DNA of 64,000 nucleotides from Kribbella monticola. Its GTDB lineage: Bacteria > Actinomycetota > Actinomycetes > Propionibacteriales > Kribbellaceae. Positions 1 through 7,009 of the stretch are shown piece by piece (the stretch's first letter is position 1; each line of letters begins with the position of its first letter). The position numbers and the translations under genes were made by a program. The notes under the pieces are model-generated. The model was not told the DNA's origin. It was given only the letters and a program-made list of their open reading frames with translations, and searched no databases. The DNA lies in contig NZ_QFXK01000003.1 in NCBI RefSeq assembly GCF_003261635.1, forward strand, positions 124,001-188,000, read 5' to 3'.

Positions 1-2
1 GG

Positions 3-371
3 GAGCTATCCCGTCTATCGCGTCCGAAAACACGCGGCACCTGGGTTGACGAAAACGGCGACAAGGAAGATCTGGTCAGCGGCCAACATGACGAGTGGTT
101 CCAGAAGGTAACGGATTTTCTGAGAGAGCGCGGTATTCCACCACGTGATGATGCTGGCATCATGTCCCCGTCACACGTCGAGACAAAATTCGCAATGCGA
201 ATGCGCCTGCGGGGATTGCAACACGAAACCATTATGGTCAACAAATTGCCCTGTAAGGGTCAGTTTGGTTGTGAGGAACTGCTACGGGATATCCTGCCGC
301 CAGGATCGACACTGACGGTGTTTGGGCCGAAGGGCTTCAAAGAGACCTACCCACTGCCGACCGACGAGTGA
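3..371 (+). CDS. C-terminal part of a DddA-like (SCP1.201-type) deaminase toxin; 5' end outside window
   Basis: The reading frame is open from the left edge, so this is the tail of a larger polymorphic toxin. The visible 122 residues look like a complete SCP1.201-like cytidine deaminase domain. A TRGTWVDENG / LVSGQHDEW entry segment is followed by the HVE zinc-ligand and proton-shuttle motif (codons from about 177), then PCKGQFGC with the two cysteine ligands, then the LLRDILPPGSTLTVFGP segment typical of the family. The founding member DddA deaminates cytosine in double-stranded DNA, but whether this protein acts on DNA, RNA or nucleotides cannot be told. The stop codon overlaps the GTG of the next gene, which looks like its immunity gene. 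The missing N-terminus would show the delivery system. Confidence 0.8.
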   Translation, partial: ELSRLSRPKTRGTWVDENGDKEDLVSGQHDEWFQKVTDFLRERGIPPRDDAGIMSPSHVETKFAMRMRLRGLQHETIMVNKLPCKGQFGCEELLRDILPPGSTLTVFGPKGFKETYPLPTDE

Positions 372-829
372 ACGGAACTGACATGAGTGACGTTGTTGTG
401 AGCGCCTACTACACCCACGATCACGACAAGGGCGTCATCCTGCGAACCGCAGACGACGCGGACGCTTTGGTGGACGCTCTGCTCCAGCAGCCGTTCGACA
501 ACTCGGTGGCAGCGCTTTACGCCGATACCCGCCCGAAGTCGGCATCCGGCTATCCGGATCACGAGCTGCGCATCGCGATCGACGCTGAGGCAAAGGTCGG
601 TGGCATCCGCTACACAGGCGGTGACAGTGAGGCGACAGCGTACGTCGCGGGTGCTACGAGTGAGCGCGAAGAGATGTTCTACCTCTACATGACCCACGAT
701 GAGGGCTGGCCGAAGGACTCGGTAGTCAGCATCGAGCAGGTTCGTCAGGCGGTGCGAGAGTTTGTGGAGGGTAACGGCTCACGGCCAGGGTCGTTCGACT
801 GGAAAGAGTGGCCCGAAGGCGTCCGCTGA
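368..829 (+). CDS. Imm1-family immunity protein
   Basis: A 153-residue protein (148 if the ATG at 383 is used; the GTG at 368 overlaps the toxin stop as GTGA, which suggests coupling). The sequence follows the actinobacterial Imm1 pattern: an N-terminal AYY segment, DALVDALLQQPFDN, an ALYAD strand, GYPDHELRIAIDAEAKVGGIRY, then a VRQAVREFVEGNGSRP helix and a Trp-rich end (FDWKEWP). It has no signal peptide or membrane segment, as expected for a cytoplasmic antitoxin. Imm1 is the usual neighbour of SCP1.201-like deaminases, so its likely role is to bind and neutralise the upstream toxin. Family call is good; direct binding is inferred. Confidence 0.75.
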   Translation: MNGTDMSDVVVSAYYTHDHDKGVILRTADDADALVDALLQQPFDNSVAALYADTRPKSASGYPDHELRIAIDAEAKVGGIRYTGGDSEATAYVAGATSEREEMFYLYMTHDEGWPKDSVVSIEQVRQAVREFVEGNGSRPGSFDWKEWPEGVR

Positions 830-1026
830 TAGACCCGGTTGATTTATCCACAGGCCGCCGAGACCCTACTTGCCGCAGGCCGCGAAACTCCCGCATGCTT
901 GGACCAGCGCGTCCGGCACGTCACCTCGATCAACCAGCCGTCTGCGGGCCATAGCGAGCTACGCGGGCAAGGAGTCGAAGTAGGACACCGGACGTGCGCC
1001 TTAGTCCGCATCGACCAGCTGTTCGA

Positions 1027-1650
1027 CTACCACACGGGCAAGGCCTCGTTCCAGGGATGGTCGGGCGGCAAGCCAACTCGGTCCAACAGGGCCCTTTCAC
1101 GCACCCACGCCGGGAACAACACCGGAACGCTCGAGGTCGGCGTTTCCAGCAGGTCCCAGCGATCCTCATAGCCGGCCCACACCTCTTCGTTGACCCGGGC
1201 TTGCGAGATGGGCGTATTGCGCTGGCCGGTTGCGACGTCCGGATTAGTCATCCAGTTTTGATGGATGATCCAGCGCGCTGCCACGACATGATCCCGCGGC
1301 ACGATAAATCCTCGCGGCGGCAGTGGAGGCTGCGGCACCATGACGAACACGAACCACTCGCGCTGTGAAGCGGCCAGCGTGGACGCGTTGCCGAGCAGCC
1401 AGGTGGTGTGCTTCGCGCCGCGCGTAGCAGCTTTCACCTGGATCTCGATGGAGGGTCGCTCCTCGATATGCGTTGCCACAGCGAGGATGTCGGTACGCGC
1501 GATCCCGTCACGCGTGAGTGCCGGCGCCCATCCGTGCCGAGCGAGCATGGCGCATACCCAATGCTCGCCGACCGTCTTGACCATCTTTCGATCGACCACG
1601 ATCCCCCGCTTCGCGCTAGTTGGCCGCCTCAAAGGCCGCGCGGATGTCAT
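1027..1650 (-). CDS. PD-(D/E)XK-nuclease-like hypothetical protein
   Basis: The protein has the outline of a PD-(D/E)XK fold: GEHWVCAMLARHGW (helix with Glu), then RTDILAV with the Asp, then IEIQVKAA giving the E-x-K part of the active site. The C-terminal half has WEYE-free Trp-rich segments of unknown role. The ATG at 1650 overlaps the upstream lsr2-like gene by 35 bases; a GTG near 1599 or the ATG at 1584, both after the lsr2 stop, are more likely starts and keep the conserved GEHW region. Near the 3' end another frame stays open for about ten codons past the stop (VVEQLVDAD), which could mean a natural frameshift or an assembly error, but this is weak. It could be a nuclease of unknown target or an inactive relative. 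Confidence 0.55.
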   Translation of the reverse strand: MTSARPLRRPTSAKRGIVVDRKMVKTVGEHWVCAMLARHGWAPALTRDGIARTDILAVATHIEERPSIEIQVKAATRGAKHTTWLLGNASTLAASQREWFVFVMVPQPPLPPRGFIVPRDHVVAARWIIHQNWMTNPDVATGQRNTPISQARVNEEVWAGYEDRWDLLETPTSSVPVLFPAWVRERALLDRVGLPPDHPWNEALPVW

Positions 1651-1948
1651 TCGGGATCCGGCCGCGGTCGTTGACCTCGTAACCGTTGGCGCGCGCCCAC
1701 TCCTTGATGGTCCGACTGTCCGAGCTGATCTGGGTGCGCTTCACGCTCGCGCCTCGGGAGGTCTTGACCCGCCGGCCAGCCGACAGATAGGGCGACAAGG
1801 TCTTCCGGAGGGCCGTCGCGTTCTTATTGTTAAGGTCGATCTCGTACGCATGGCCATCCAAGGCGAAGGTGATGGTCTCACCCTTGCCGGTAGCAATGAC
1901 GGTACCGTCGAGGTCATCCGTCAGCTGGATTTCCACTCTTTGAGCCAT
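1616..1948 (-). CDS. Lsr2-family nucleoid-associated protein
   Basis: About 110 residues starting MAQRVEIQLTDDLDG, the canonical Lsr2 start; an upstream GTG at 1957 would add only three residues. The N-terminal half is the dimerisation domain (FALDGHAYEIDLNNKNATALRKTLSPYL). The C-terminal domain ends with IKEWARANGYEVNDRGRIPNDIRAAF, including the RGR AT-hook-like motif that binds the minor groove of AT-rich DNA. Lsr2 bridges and silences horizontally acquired genes in actinobacteria. Its position on a lower-GC island suggests a self-encoded silencer. The chromosome will almost certainly have its own lsr2 elsewhere. It is followed by, and overlaps, the PD-(D/E)XK-like gene. Confidence 0.9.
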   Translation of the reverse strand: MAQRVEIQLTDDLDGTVIATGKGETITFALDGHAYEIDLNNKNATALRKTLSPYLSAGRRVKTSRGASVKRTQISSDSRTIKEWARANGYEVNDRGRIPNDIRAAFEAAN

Positions 1949-2162
1949 CGCGTGCACTATCCAATCAAGGTCGGCAGAATTGTTTCCCAGCTAGCTTACC
2001 CATGGAGATCGGTTGGCTTGCGGACGGCCACGAAATACCCGTCCCGCTCAGGACTAGGTCGAGTATCAACCCTAATTTTGTAGCTGCGAACCATGGACTT
2101 GATGCGGACCACCTGTCACTCTCTGTTGAGATGGCGGCTGCGTAGCGCCTCTAGGGGGAACA

Positions 2163-3230
2163 GTGACGGAACTACCAACATTCGCAAGCATCATGGCTTG
2201 GCTGGCAGCCACTCCAACATCAACAGGTCGTCCCGCCAGGCTACATCTCGTACTGGGGAATGGATTCAGTATTGCCTACAGCGCCGCGACTTTCTCCTAT
2301 ACAGGGCTGCTGAAGCAGGCCGAGGAGTCCGGTCTCATTGGATCGATGGCACGCTCGTTCTTCCAACAGCTCGGCACGCAAGACTTCGAGCTGGTGGTTA
2401 AGAAGCTCCAAGACGCTGCTGACGCTCTCGAATTCATGGATGCCGCTGGCTTCGCCGGCCCCATCGAGATACTGCGCCGAGAAGCGAAGGATCTGAAGGA
2501 GGCATTGGCCCGGATACTCGCGAGCGTACATCCCGAACGACCCGGCGATATTCCGGACGATGCCTACCTTCGGGTCCGGCAGCTCATCCAACCTTTTACT
2601 TACGTCTACACCACCAACTACGACCTGCTTCTCTACTGGGCTCTCATGAAGAGCTTTCCCCAGGAGAGCATGGTGAGCCGCATGTCTGACGACGGCTTCC
2701 GTGATCCCGGCTACGAGGGTGCACCGCACGTAACCTGGGACTACCTCAAACCACAAAAACAAAACATCTACTATCTCCACGGCGCCCTCCATCTCTTCCG
2801 AGCCGAAGCCGAGCTGAGGAAGCTCACCTGGGTTCGAACGGACGAACCGCTCATCGATCAGATCCGCGCCGAGTTGGATGCTGGGTACTTCCCGATGTAC
2901 GTGTCCGAAGGAGACAGCGATGCCAAGCTCGCCACGATTCAAACAAGTGACTACCTGTCCAAAGGACTGCGCTCTCTGGCCGAGATTGGCGGCGGACTCG
3001 CTGTCTACGGTCTGTCCTTCGGCGCGAATGACCGGCATCTGATGAAGGCCATCGTTCGTTCGAACGTTCGCAGGATGGCTGTGGGCCTTTATGGCGACCC
3101 CGCCAGCCCTGACAACATCGCCACCCGTCATGCCGTCGACCAGTTGCAAGCCGACCGACTCGCACACGACGACCGGAAGCCGCTAGAGATCGAGTTCTTC
3201 GACAGCGCCTCGGTGCCGTTGTGGCAGTGA
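2163..3230 (+). CDS. DUF4917-family protein with SIR2-like fold
   Basis: 355 residues, GTG start with a clear AGGGGGA ribosome site five bases upstream. Motifs of the SIR2-like fold are visible: LGNGFS (31-36, nucleotide-binding loop), YTTNYD (149-154), YLHG (204-207, with the position of the catalytic His) and YGLSFGAND (282-290). This matches DUF4917, a family related to bacterial SIR2-like enzymes. Several SIR2-like proteins in phage defence (ThsA, DSR2) are NAD+ hydrolases, so NAD depletion is a plausible activity, but only the fold is supported here. It is transcribed with the two-TM gene 25 bases downstream and divergently from lsr2. Confidence 0.75.
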   Translation: MTELPTFASIMAWLAATPTSTGRPARLHLVLGNGFSIAYSAATFSYTGLLKQAEESGLIGSMARSFFQQLGTQDFELVVKKLQDAADALEFMDAAGFAGPIEILRREAKDLKEALARILASVHPERPGDIPDDAYLRVRQLIQPFTYVYTTNYDLLLYWALMKSFPQESMVSRMSDDGFRDPGYEGAPHVTWDYLKPQKQNIYYLHGALHLFRAEAELRKLTWVRTDEPLIDQIRAELDAGYFPMYVSEGDSDAKLATIQTSDYLSKGLRSLAEIGGGLAVYGLSFGANDRHLMKAIVRSNVRRMAVGLYGDPASPDNIATRHAVDQLQADRLAHDDRKPLEIEFFDSASVPLWQ

Positions 3231-3254
3231 CGCCAGGGCAGGAGAGCTAGAGCA

Positions 3255-4031
3255 ATGGGACTACTTCCTGCGCGCTTGCGCAAGGCTGGTCAGAACGTCG
3301 GCAGCAATCTCCGCTCCGGCCGTCATGTCGAGGCGTACGCGATCTTCGTCCTTGGGCTGGCACTCGCGGTCCTCAGCGTGCTCGAGGTTGGTGACCAACG
3401 GTGGCTCTTCGCCGGCCTGTTGATTGGCGTGAGCTTCCTCGTCTTTCACTCCACGCTATCCGATACCCGCGCTGCGATAGGCGTCGAGCTGCGGGATCGA
3501 GAAGACTTCACACCGTTCTCAGACATCCTGACGGACGTACACGAGCTATGGGTCTACGGACCGACCGCCAACAGCGTCCTGGTCAACGTCGCCGACATCC
3601 GTCGCCACATCCTGCAACGTGCGGGATCGGTCCGCGTCATCGTGCAGGATCCCGCGAATACTGCAGCGGTCGACGCAACCAAGCTCCAACTCGACGACAA
3701 TTTGGACTTTCTGAGCTCACTGCGCATTTCGGTGGACACATTGGCTCGGCTACAAACTAGCCACCCGGGGCGCATCCGCTACGCTCTGCTACCGATGAAC
3801 CCTGGCTTCAGCATGTTGATAGTCAACCCAAATCGGCACGACGGCTACCTGATCCTTGAGCTGCAAGGCTTTAAAGATGACAACATCAACGACCGCATGC
3901 ACATGGTGCTCGGCCGCCAGGACGCGGGGCGCTGGTTTGACTACTGGGTGAAGCGGTTCCAGGCGATGTGGACAGCCTCTCAAGAACAAGCAGCACCCGT
4001 GGCACCACAACCAAAACCAGACAATCCCTAG
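3255..4031 (+). CDS. Two-TM membrane protein with PLD-like cytoplasmic domain
   Basis: 258 residues. Two membrane helices lie at about 26-43 and 50-66. The soluble part then has the alternating strand-helix pattern of the phospholipase D superfamily: HELWVYGPTANSVL, VRVIVQDPAN, IRYALLPMNPGFSMLIVNP, GYLILELQG and a terminal DYWVKRFQAMW. It resembles DUF5919-type domains. The HKD catalytic motif of true PLD enzymes is not present, so it may be a sensor or binding domain. It directly follows the SIR2-like DUF4917 gene, with a ribosome site (GCAGGAGAG) in the 25-base gap. A membrane partner next to a SIR2-like protein fits a defence operon, by inference. Confidence 0.6.
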   Translation: MGLLPARLRKAGQNVGSNLRSGRHVEAYAIFVLGLALAVLSVLEVGDQRWLFAGLLIGVSFLVFHSTLSDTRAAIGVELRDREDFTPFSDILTDVHELWVYGPTANSVLVNVADIRRHILQRAGSVRVIVQDPANTAAVDATKLQLDDNLDFLSSLRISVDTLARLQTSHPGRIRYALLPMNPGFSMLIVNPNRHDGYLILELQGFKDDNINDRMHMVLGRQDAGRWFDYWVKRFQAMWTASQEQAAPVAPQPKPDNP

Positions 4032-4168
4032 CCCGGCACGGTGGATCCATGGCAATCTGGAAAGGTTCGACGCTGGACACGCCGAAAGAGAAGATCCCAT
4101 ACTCGCGGCCGGCGGGGCGGTTGAATACGCCTTACAGAGCGTAAATGCTTGACACGGAGAGTGATCAG

Positions 4169-4516
4169 ATGTTAACTCAAGGCAACGTGGAAGCAGCTCC
4201 CCGCCCCCAGCCCGAATCAGAGCAAGCCTCCGGCACTCCGGACGTGGCTTCAGATTTGCCGCCAGAACTGCAGGGCGATGCCCGGACTCTCTCAACCATC
4301 GCGCACGTGCGCGATGTGATTCAACGCCTGGTTGATGATGGGACCCTCATCGACCGTGTCCCAGACCTGAGTGACTCGCAACTGCTACTCATCGGTGAAC
4401 TGGCTGCCACATCCGCAGCTGACGGAAAGAACGACGTGACACGGGCCCTGATTGACCGAGGCATGATCTTTAAGTTCGTCGAAGAAGCACGCCAGCTCAA
4501 TTGGAATCAGGCCTGA
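4169..4516 (+). CDS. Small hypothetical protein, acidic/Pro-rich N-terminus
   Basis: About 115 residues. The ATG at 4169 is preceded by GGAGA at good spacing; an ATG at 4145 lacks a site. Residues 8-40 are Pro, Glu and Ser rich and probably disordered. The rest looks helical (HVRDVIQRLVDDGTLIDRVPDLSDSQLLLIGELAATSA, then DVTRALIDRGMIFKFVEEARQL). There is no membrane segment and no family I recognise. It is the third gene of the plus-strand run with the SIR2-like and two-TM genes, about 140 bases after the latter, and its 3' end overlaps that of the convergent SIR2-GAF gene by ten bases. It may be an accessory or adaptor protein of that cluster. Confidence 0.45.
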   Translation: MLTQGNVEAAPRPQPESEQASGTPDVASDLPPELQGDARTLSTIAHVRDVIQRLVDDGTLIDRVPDLSDSQLLLIGELAATSAADGKNDVTRALIDRGMIFKFVEEARQLNWNQA

Positions 4517-6192
4517 ACGTAAAACAAGCGCGATCCAACAGCTCTTAGCTCCGCCAGCAGCCCGGTCATGCAGGCCTGGAGTTCGTCCCTGATCGCGCTG
4601 GTCTCACGAGCTTCGAGACTCGACAGCGTTATTACGCCAACCGGCACCGTCAAACCTCCCTGTCCCGGCGGCTGCGCATGGATCGGGACAGCGAAGAACG
4701 AACGCCACCGGCCAAAGCCGGCCTCATCCTTGGACCTGTCAGTACTCGGCGAGAATGGCGGCAGGTGCCAGACAAGAGGCTTGCCCATTGTCAGGGCCTT
4801 CACACTTACATAGCGGCTCTGCACTGAGATCGGGACTCTCCTCTGAACTGACGGATCACGCAGAACGCTCGCAGAGGATGCCCAGAACGTCAGATCGCGA
4901 TTCTGTTCAACCAGCTTGCGTTCACTATCGTCCCCGTTCACACCTCGATCCATCTCGACGATTGGGTGCCAACGCACCCACGCCTCAAGGCGAAGTGTCT
5001 CTGTTGCTGCGTCCGGCTTCCTTGTGCCTGCGTCCACGAGAGCGGCCGTATGAGTTGCCAAAACCTCACGGAGAACCTTCAGCGCACCTGCCAGTTCTCG
5101 ATGCCCATCGTCAACCGACGCACTCTTCTGATCGACCCAGGACCTCCACCAGGAGTGGAGCGATTGGACATGTCGCGAGCGATTCACGTCCGTGGCACCC
5201 GCGGGACCGATTCGAATGCACCGCCTGACCTCTCGAATGAATTGTGCGACCTCACCAAAGAAATCTGGAACTAAGAGCTCAACCCGATAAGCAGACATGC
5301 GCATATGCAACAACTCGATCGTCTGCTGAACGCGTGCTGCCTCATATTCCTCGTGGATCCCAAGCGCCACGACAGGCATCAGAGCAATCCTGTGTCGCTT
5401 ATTGACATGGAGGGTATTTGCCAGTGCCGCAAGGAGGGGGACATCGCTGAGACTTGAACCGACTATCAGCATCTCGCGATCCTTACAGAGGCGGGTCAAT
5501 ATTTTCGAGACTCGCGCTTGAAGTCCCCAGTAGTCCAACTCGTCGACTGCAATCACTCCACGGGTGTTCCCTTGCTGATCGACTCGTCCATGCAGGTATT
5601 CGAGTCTAACGCTTCCGCTTCCAGTGGTTCCAACGTGCTTCTCAAACGGCTTGTCCTGAACAGTCACCGAAAAGGTCGGCCGGTGATCCGACAAGCCCCA
5701 TACACGCAGAAGGCTCTGTTCGATAAGGATCTCATAATTTGTTGTCGCGACAACAACCTCGGCGCCCTTGCTCGCCAGATCAAGCGCGAGGCATGCCACC
5801 TCCGTCGAGAGTCCTCCATCATTCCAATCCGAGGGATGGTATAGCTTACTTACCATAGCTCTCGGAATAGCTCCCGTCGGGTGACCGTGCTTGTCCGCCG
5901 CATACTTGAGCACCGTGGCCGCCTCAACGGGGCGCAATCGCGCCGCCGCCTTTACAGTTTCAGGACGGACTATCTCACTCGGCACCAGGGCTTTGTCTTC
6001 CAGAAGTTTTTCGATCAGACCAGCCCAGGTCATGCCCGTCTGATCGATAGTCACACCTGCGCCAGCGAAGATCACAATCCGGCGACTACCAGCGACCTCT
6101 TCGATGTAGTTGACGACTTTGTCGCGTTCGAGGAACGGCAAGTCAGCAATCTGATACAGACGCTTTTCCTTGTGTCCACTGGGCCTAGTCAT
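4507..6192 (-). CDS. SIR2-like protein with C-terminal GAF-like domain
   Basis: 561 residues with a strong ribosome site (GGAGGGGGCG) just before the ATG. The N-terminal 300 residues carry the SIR2 signature: FAGAGVT (42-48), ATTNYE (149-153, catalytic Asn region), YLHG (199-202, catalytic His) and GSSLSD near 247. The middle (about 330-400) is helical. The C-terminal part (about 400-555) reads like a GAF domain: ETLRLEAWVRWHPIVEMDRGVNGD, SVLRDPSVQRRVPISVQSRYV, then RWRSFFAVPIHA and VPVGVITLSSLE. The GAF part may sense a ligand and control an NAD-consuming SIR2 part. Convergent to the DUF4917 cluster. SIR2 call is strong; GAF is moderate; function in defence is inferred. Confidence 0.75.
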   Translation of the reverse strand: MTRPSGHKEKRLYQIADLPFLERDKVVNYIEEVAGSRRIVIFAGAGVTIDQTGMTWAGLIEKLLEDKALVPSEIVRPETVKAAARLRPVEAATVLKYAADKHGHPTGAIPRAMVSKLYHPSDWNDGGLSTEVACLALDLASKGAEVVVATTNYEILIEQSLLRVWGLSDHRPTFSVTVQDKPFEKHVGTTGSGSVRLEYLHGRVDQQGNTRGVIAVDELDYWGLQARVSKILTRLCKDREMLIVGSSLSDVPLLAALANTLHVNKRHRIALMPVVALGIHEEYEAARVQQTIELLHMRMSAYRVELLVPDFFGEVAQFIREVRRCIRIGPAGATDVNRSRHVQSLHSWWRSWVDQKSASVDDGHRELAGALKVLREVLATHTAALVDAGTRKPDAATETLRLEAWVRWHPIVEMDRGVNGDDSERKLVEQNRDLTFWASSASVLRDPSVQRRVPISVQSRYVSVKALTMGKPLVWHLPPFSPSTDRSKDEAGFGRWRSFFAVPIHAQPPGQGGLTVPVGVITLSSLEARETSAIRDELQACMTGLLAELRAVGSRLFYVQA

Positions 6193-6662
6193 CGCCCCCT
6201 CCGCGCCAGGTTTTCCGCTCTAGGCCCCGCCGCAACAATCTCACGGTTCACCCCAGGGAGGATTGCTCCTCCCGCACGCCACCCGCTCACCACTCGCATC
6301 GAGCACCCTCCCCAAGGCTCTCGCGACCGACAGCCCTCTGCACGGGAATCCTTGATACATCCCGCTGACGGCCCAAAGGGCCTTCCACCCACAGAGAGCA
6401 CCATCGAGCCAATGCACACACATCGCCGCACTAGGCCAATGATCGCCAATCCCCCACAGCTATCTTCCCCATTAGGTTACGCAGCGTACGCGCCACCCCG
6501 CCCCGTGGCCACCCTTCATTGGCGGGTTTTCTATACCGCCGCCAAGGAACAGGTAGCACCTTGCCGCGATTCAGGACACGGTTGCGTTTCACCAAGTGGC
6601 GCACCTGAAGGAATCCTCACCTTGCATCGCGCCCACATCAGCCCATGTCAACCGAATACGAG
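6193..6662. other. Gene-free stretch between the SIR2-GAF and XRE genes
   Basis: About 470 bases. It holds the upstream region of the SIR2-GAF gene and the 3' side of the XRE gene. An open frame on the minus strand (TTG start near 6449, ending in an ATGA overlap with the SIR2-GAF start) has no recognisable protein content. A weak inverted pair (GGCGG / CCGCC with a ten-base spacer near 6520-6540) has no T-run. I see no RNA gene here. Confidence 0.5.
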
Positions 6663-6929
6663 TCAGTCGGGGTCGAGCTCGGCCGGCACCGGCAGTGCAG
6701 CCACCAGCCGCCCGGGATCGACACCCAGTCCGGCTGCGACTTTCACGATGTTGTGCAGCGCCAGGTTCCGCTGTCCCCGCTCGACCTGCCCAATGAACGT
6801 CCAGTGGAGCCCACACGCATCTGCCAGCGCTTCCTGACTCAGGCCCAGCTCGTTGCGGCGCTCACGCACGCGACGGCCGAACTCGGCGGTCGTCGGCGAA
6901 AGGGGAGCCTTGCCTTTGGGACTGGGCAC
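6663..6929 (-). CDS. XRE-family HTH regulator (controller-protein-like)
   Basis: 88 residues with a single HTH_3 domain: FGRRVRERRNELGLSQEALADACGLHWTFIGQVERGQRN and LHNIVKVAAGLGVDPGRLV. Length and sequence are close to small self-standing XRE repressors and to restriction-modification controller (C) proteins. The start is a GTG at 6929 with no evident Shine-Dalgarno, so the message may be leaderless. The region directly upstream (6934-7009) is a five-copy direct repeat that looks like its own operator, so autoregulation is likely. No methylase or restriction gene is adjacent; the nearest gene in the same direction is the two-TM beta-rich protein upstream. Confidence 0.85.
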   Translation of the reverse strand: MPSPKGKAPLSPTTAEFGRRVRERRNELGLSQEALADACGLHWTFIGQVERGQRNLALHNIVKVAAGLGVDPGRLVAALPVPAELDPD

Positions 6930-6933
6930 GGAC

Positions 6934-7009
6934 CAAAGATCATGTATCCCATGTCCTTACATCCAGAGATCTTACGTCCCATGACCTTGCGTCCTGGTGA
7001 CCTTACGTC
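6934..7009 (-). promoter_or_regulatory. Five-copy 15-16-bp direct-repeat operator array upstream of the XRE gene
   Basis: Read on the minus strand, five contiguous units lie at 7009-6994, 6993-6979, 6978-6964, 6963-6949 and 6948-6934. They read GACGTAAGGTCACCAG, GACGCAAGGTCATGG, GACGTAAGATCTCTG, GATGTAAGGACATGG and GATACATGATCTTTG. The consensus is about GACGTAAGGTCATGG, and the units decay toward the gene. The array ends four bases before the XRE GTG start and overlaps the last codons of the upstream gene. A period of 15 bp is not a whole number of helical turns, so neighbouring units face different sides of the DNA. It most likely binds the XRE protein. Confidence 0.75.

Noticed and set aside
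839..1171. Plus-strand open frame after the Imm1 gene
   Set aside because: It overlaps the convergent PD-(D/E)XK-like gene, lacks a ribosome site and shows no domain.
6189..6449. Minus-strand open frame (86 codons, TTG start) just upstream of the SIR2-GAF gene
   Set aside because: It has no recognisable protein features and is rich in Gly/Arg/Cys typical of chance frames; the ATGA overlap with the next start looks accidental.
6517..6545. Hairpin GGCGG-CCGCC as terminator of the XRE gene
   Set aside because: Five-base stem with a ten-base loop and no T-run; too weak.
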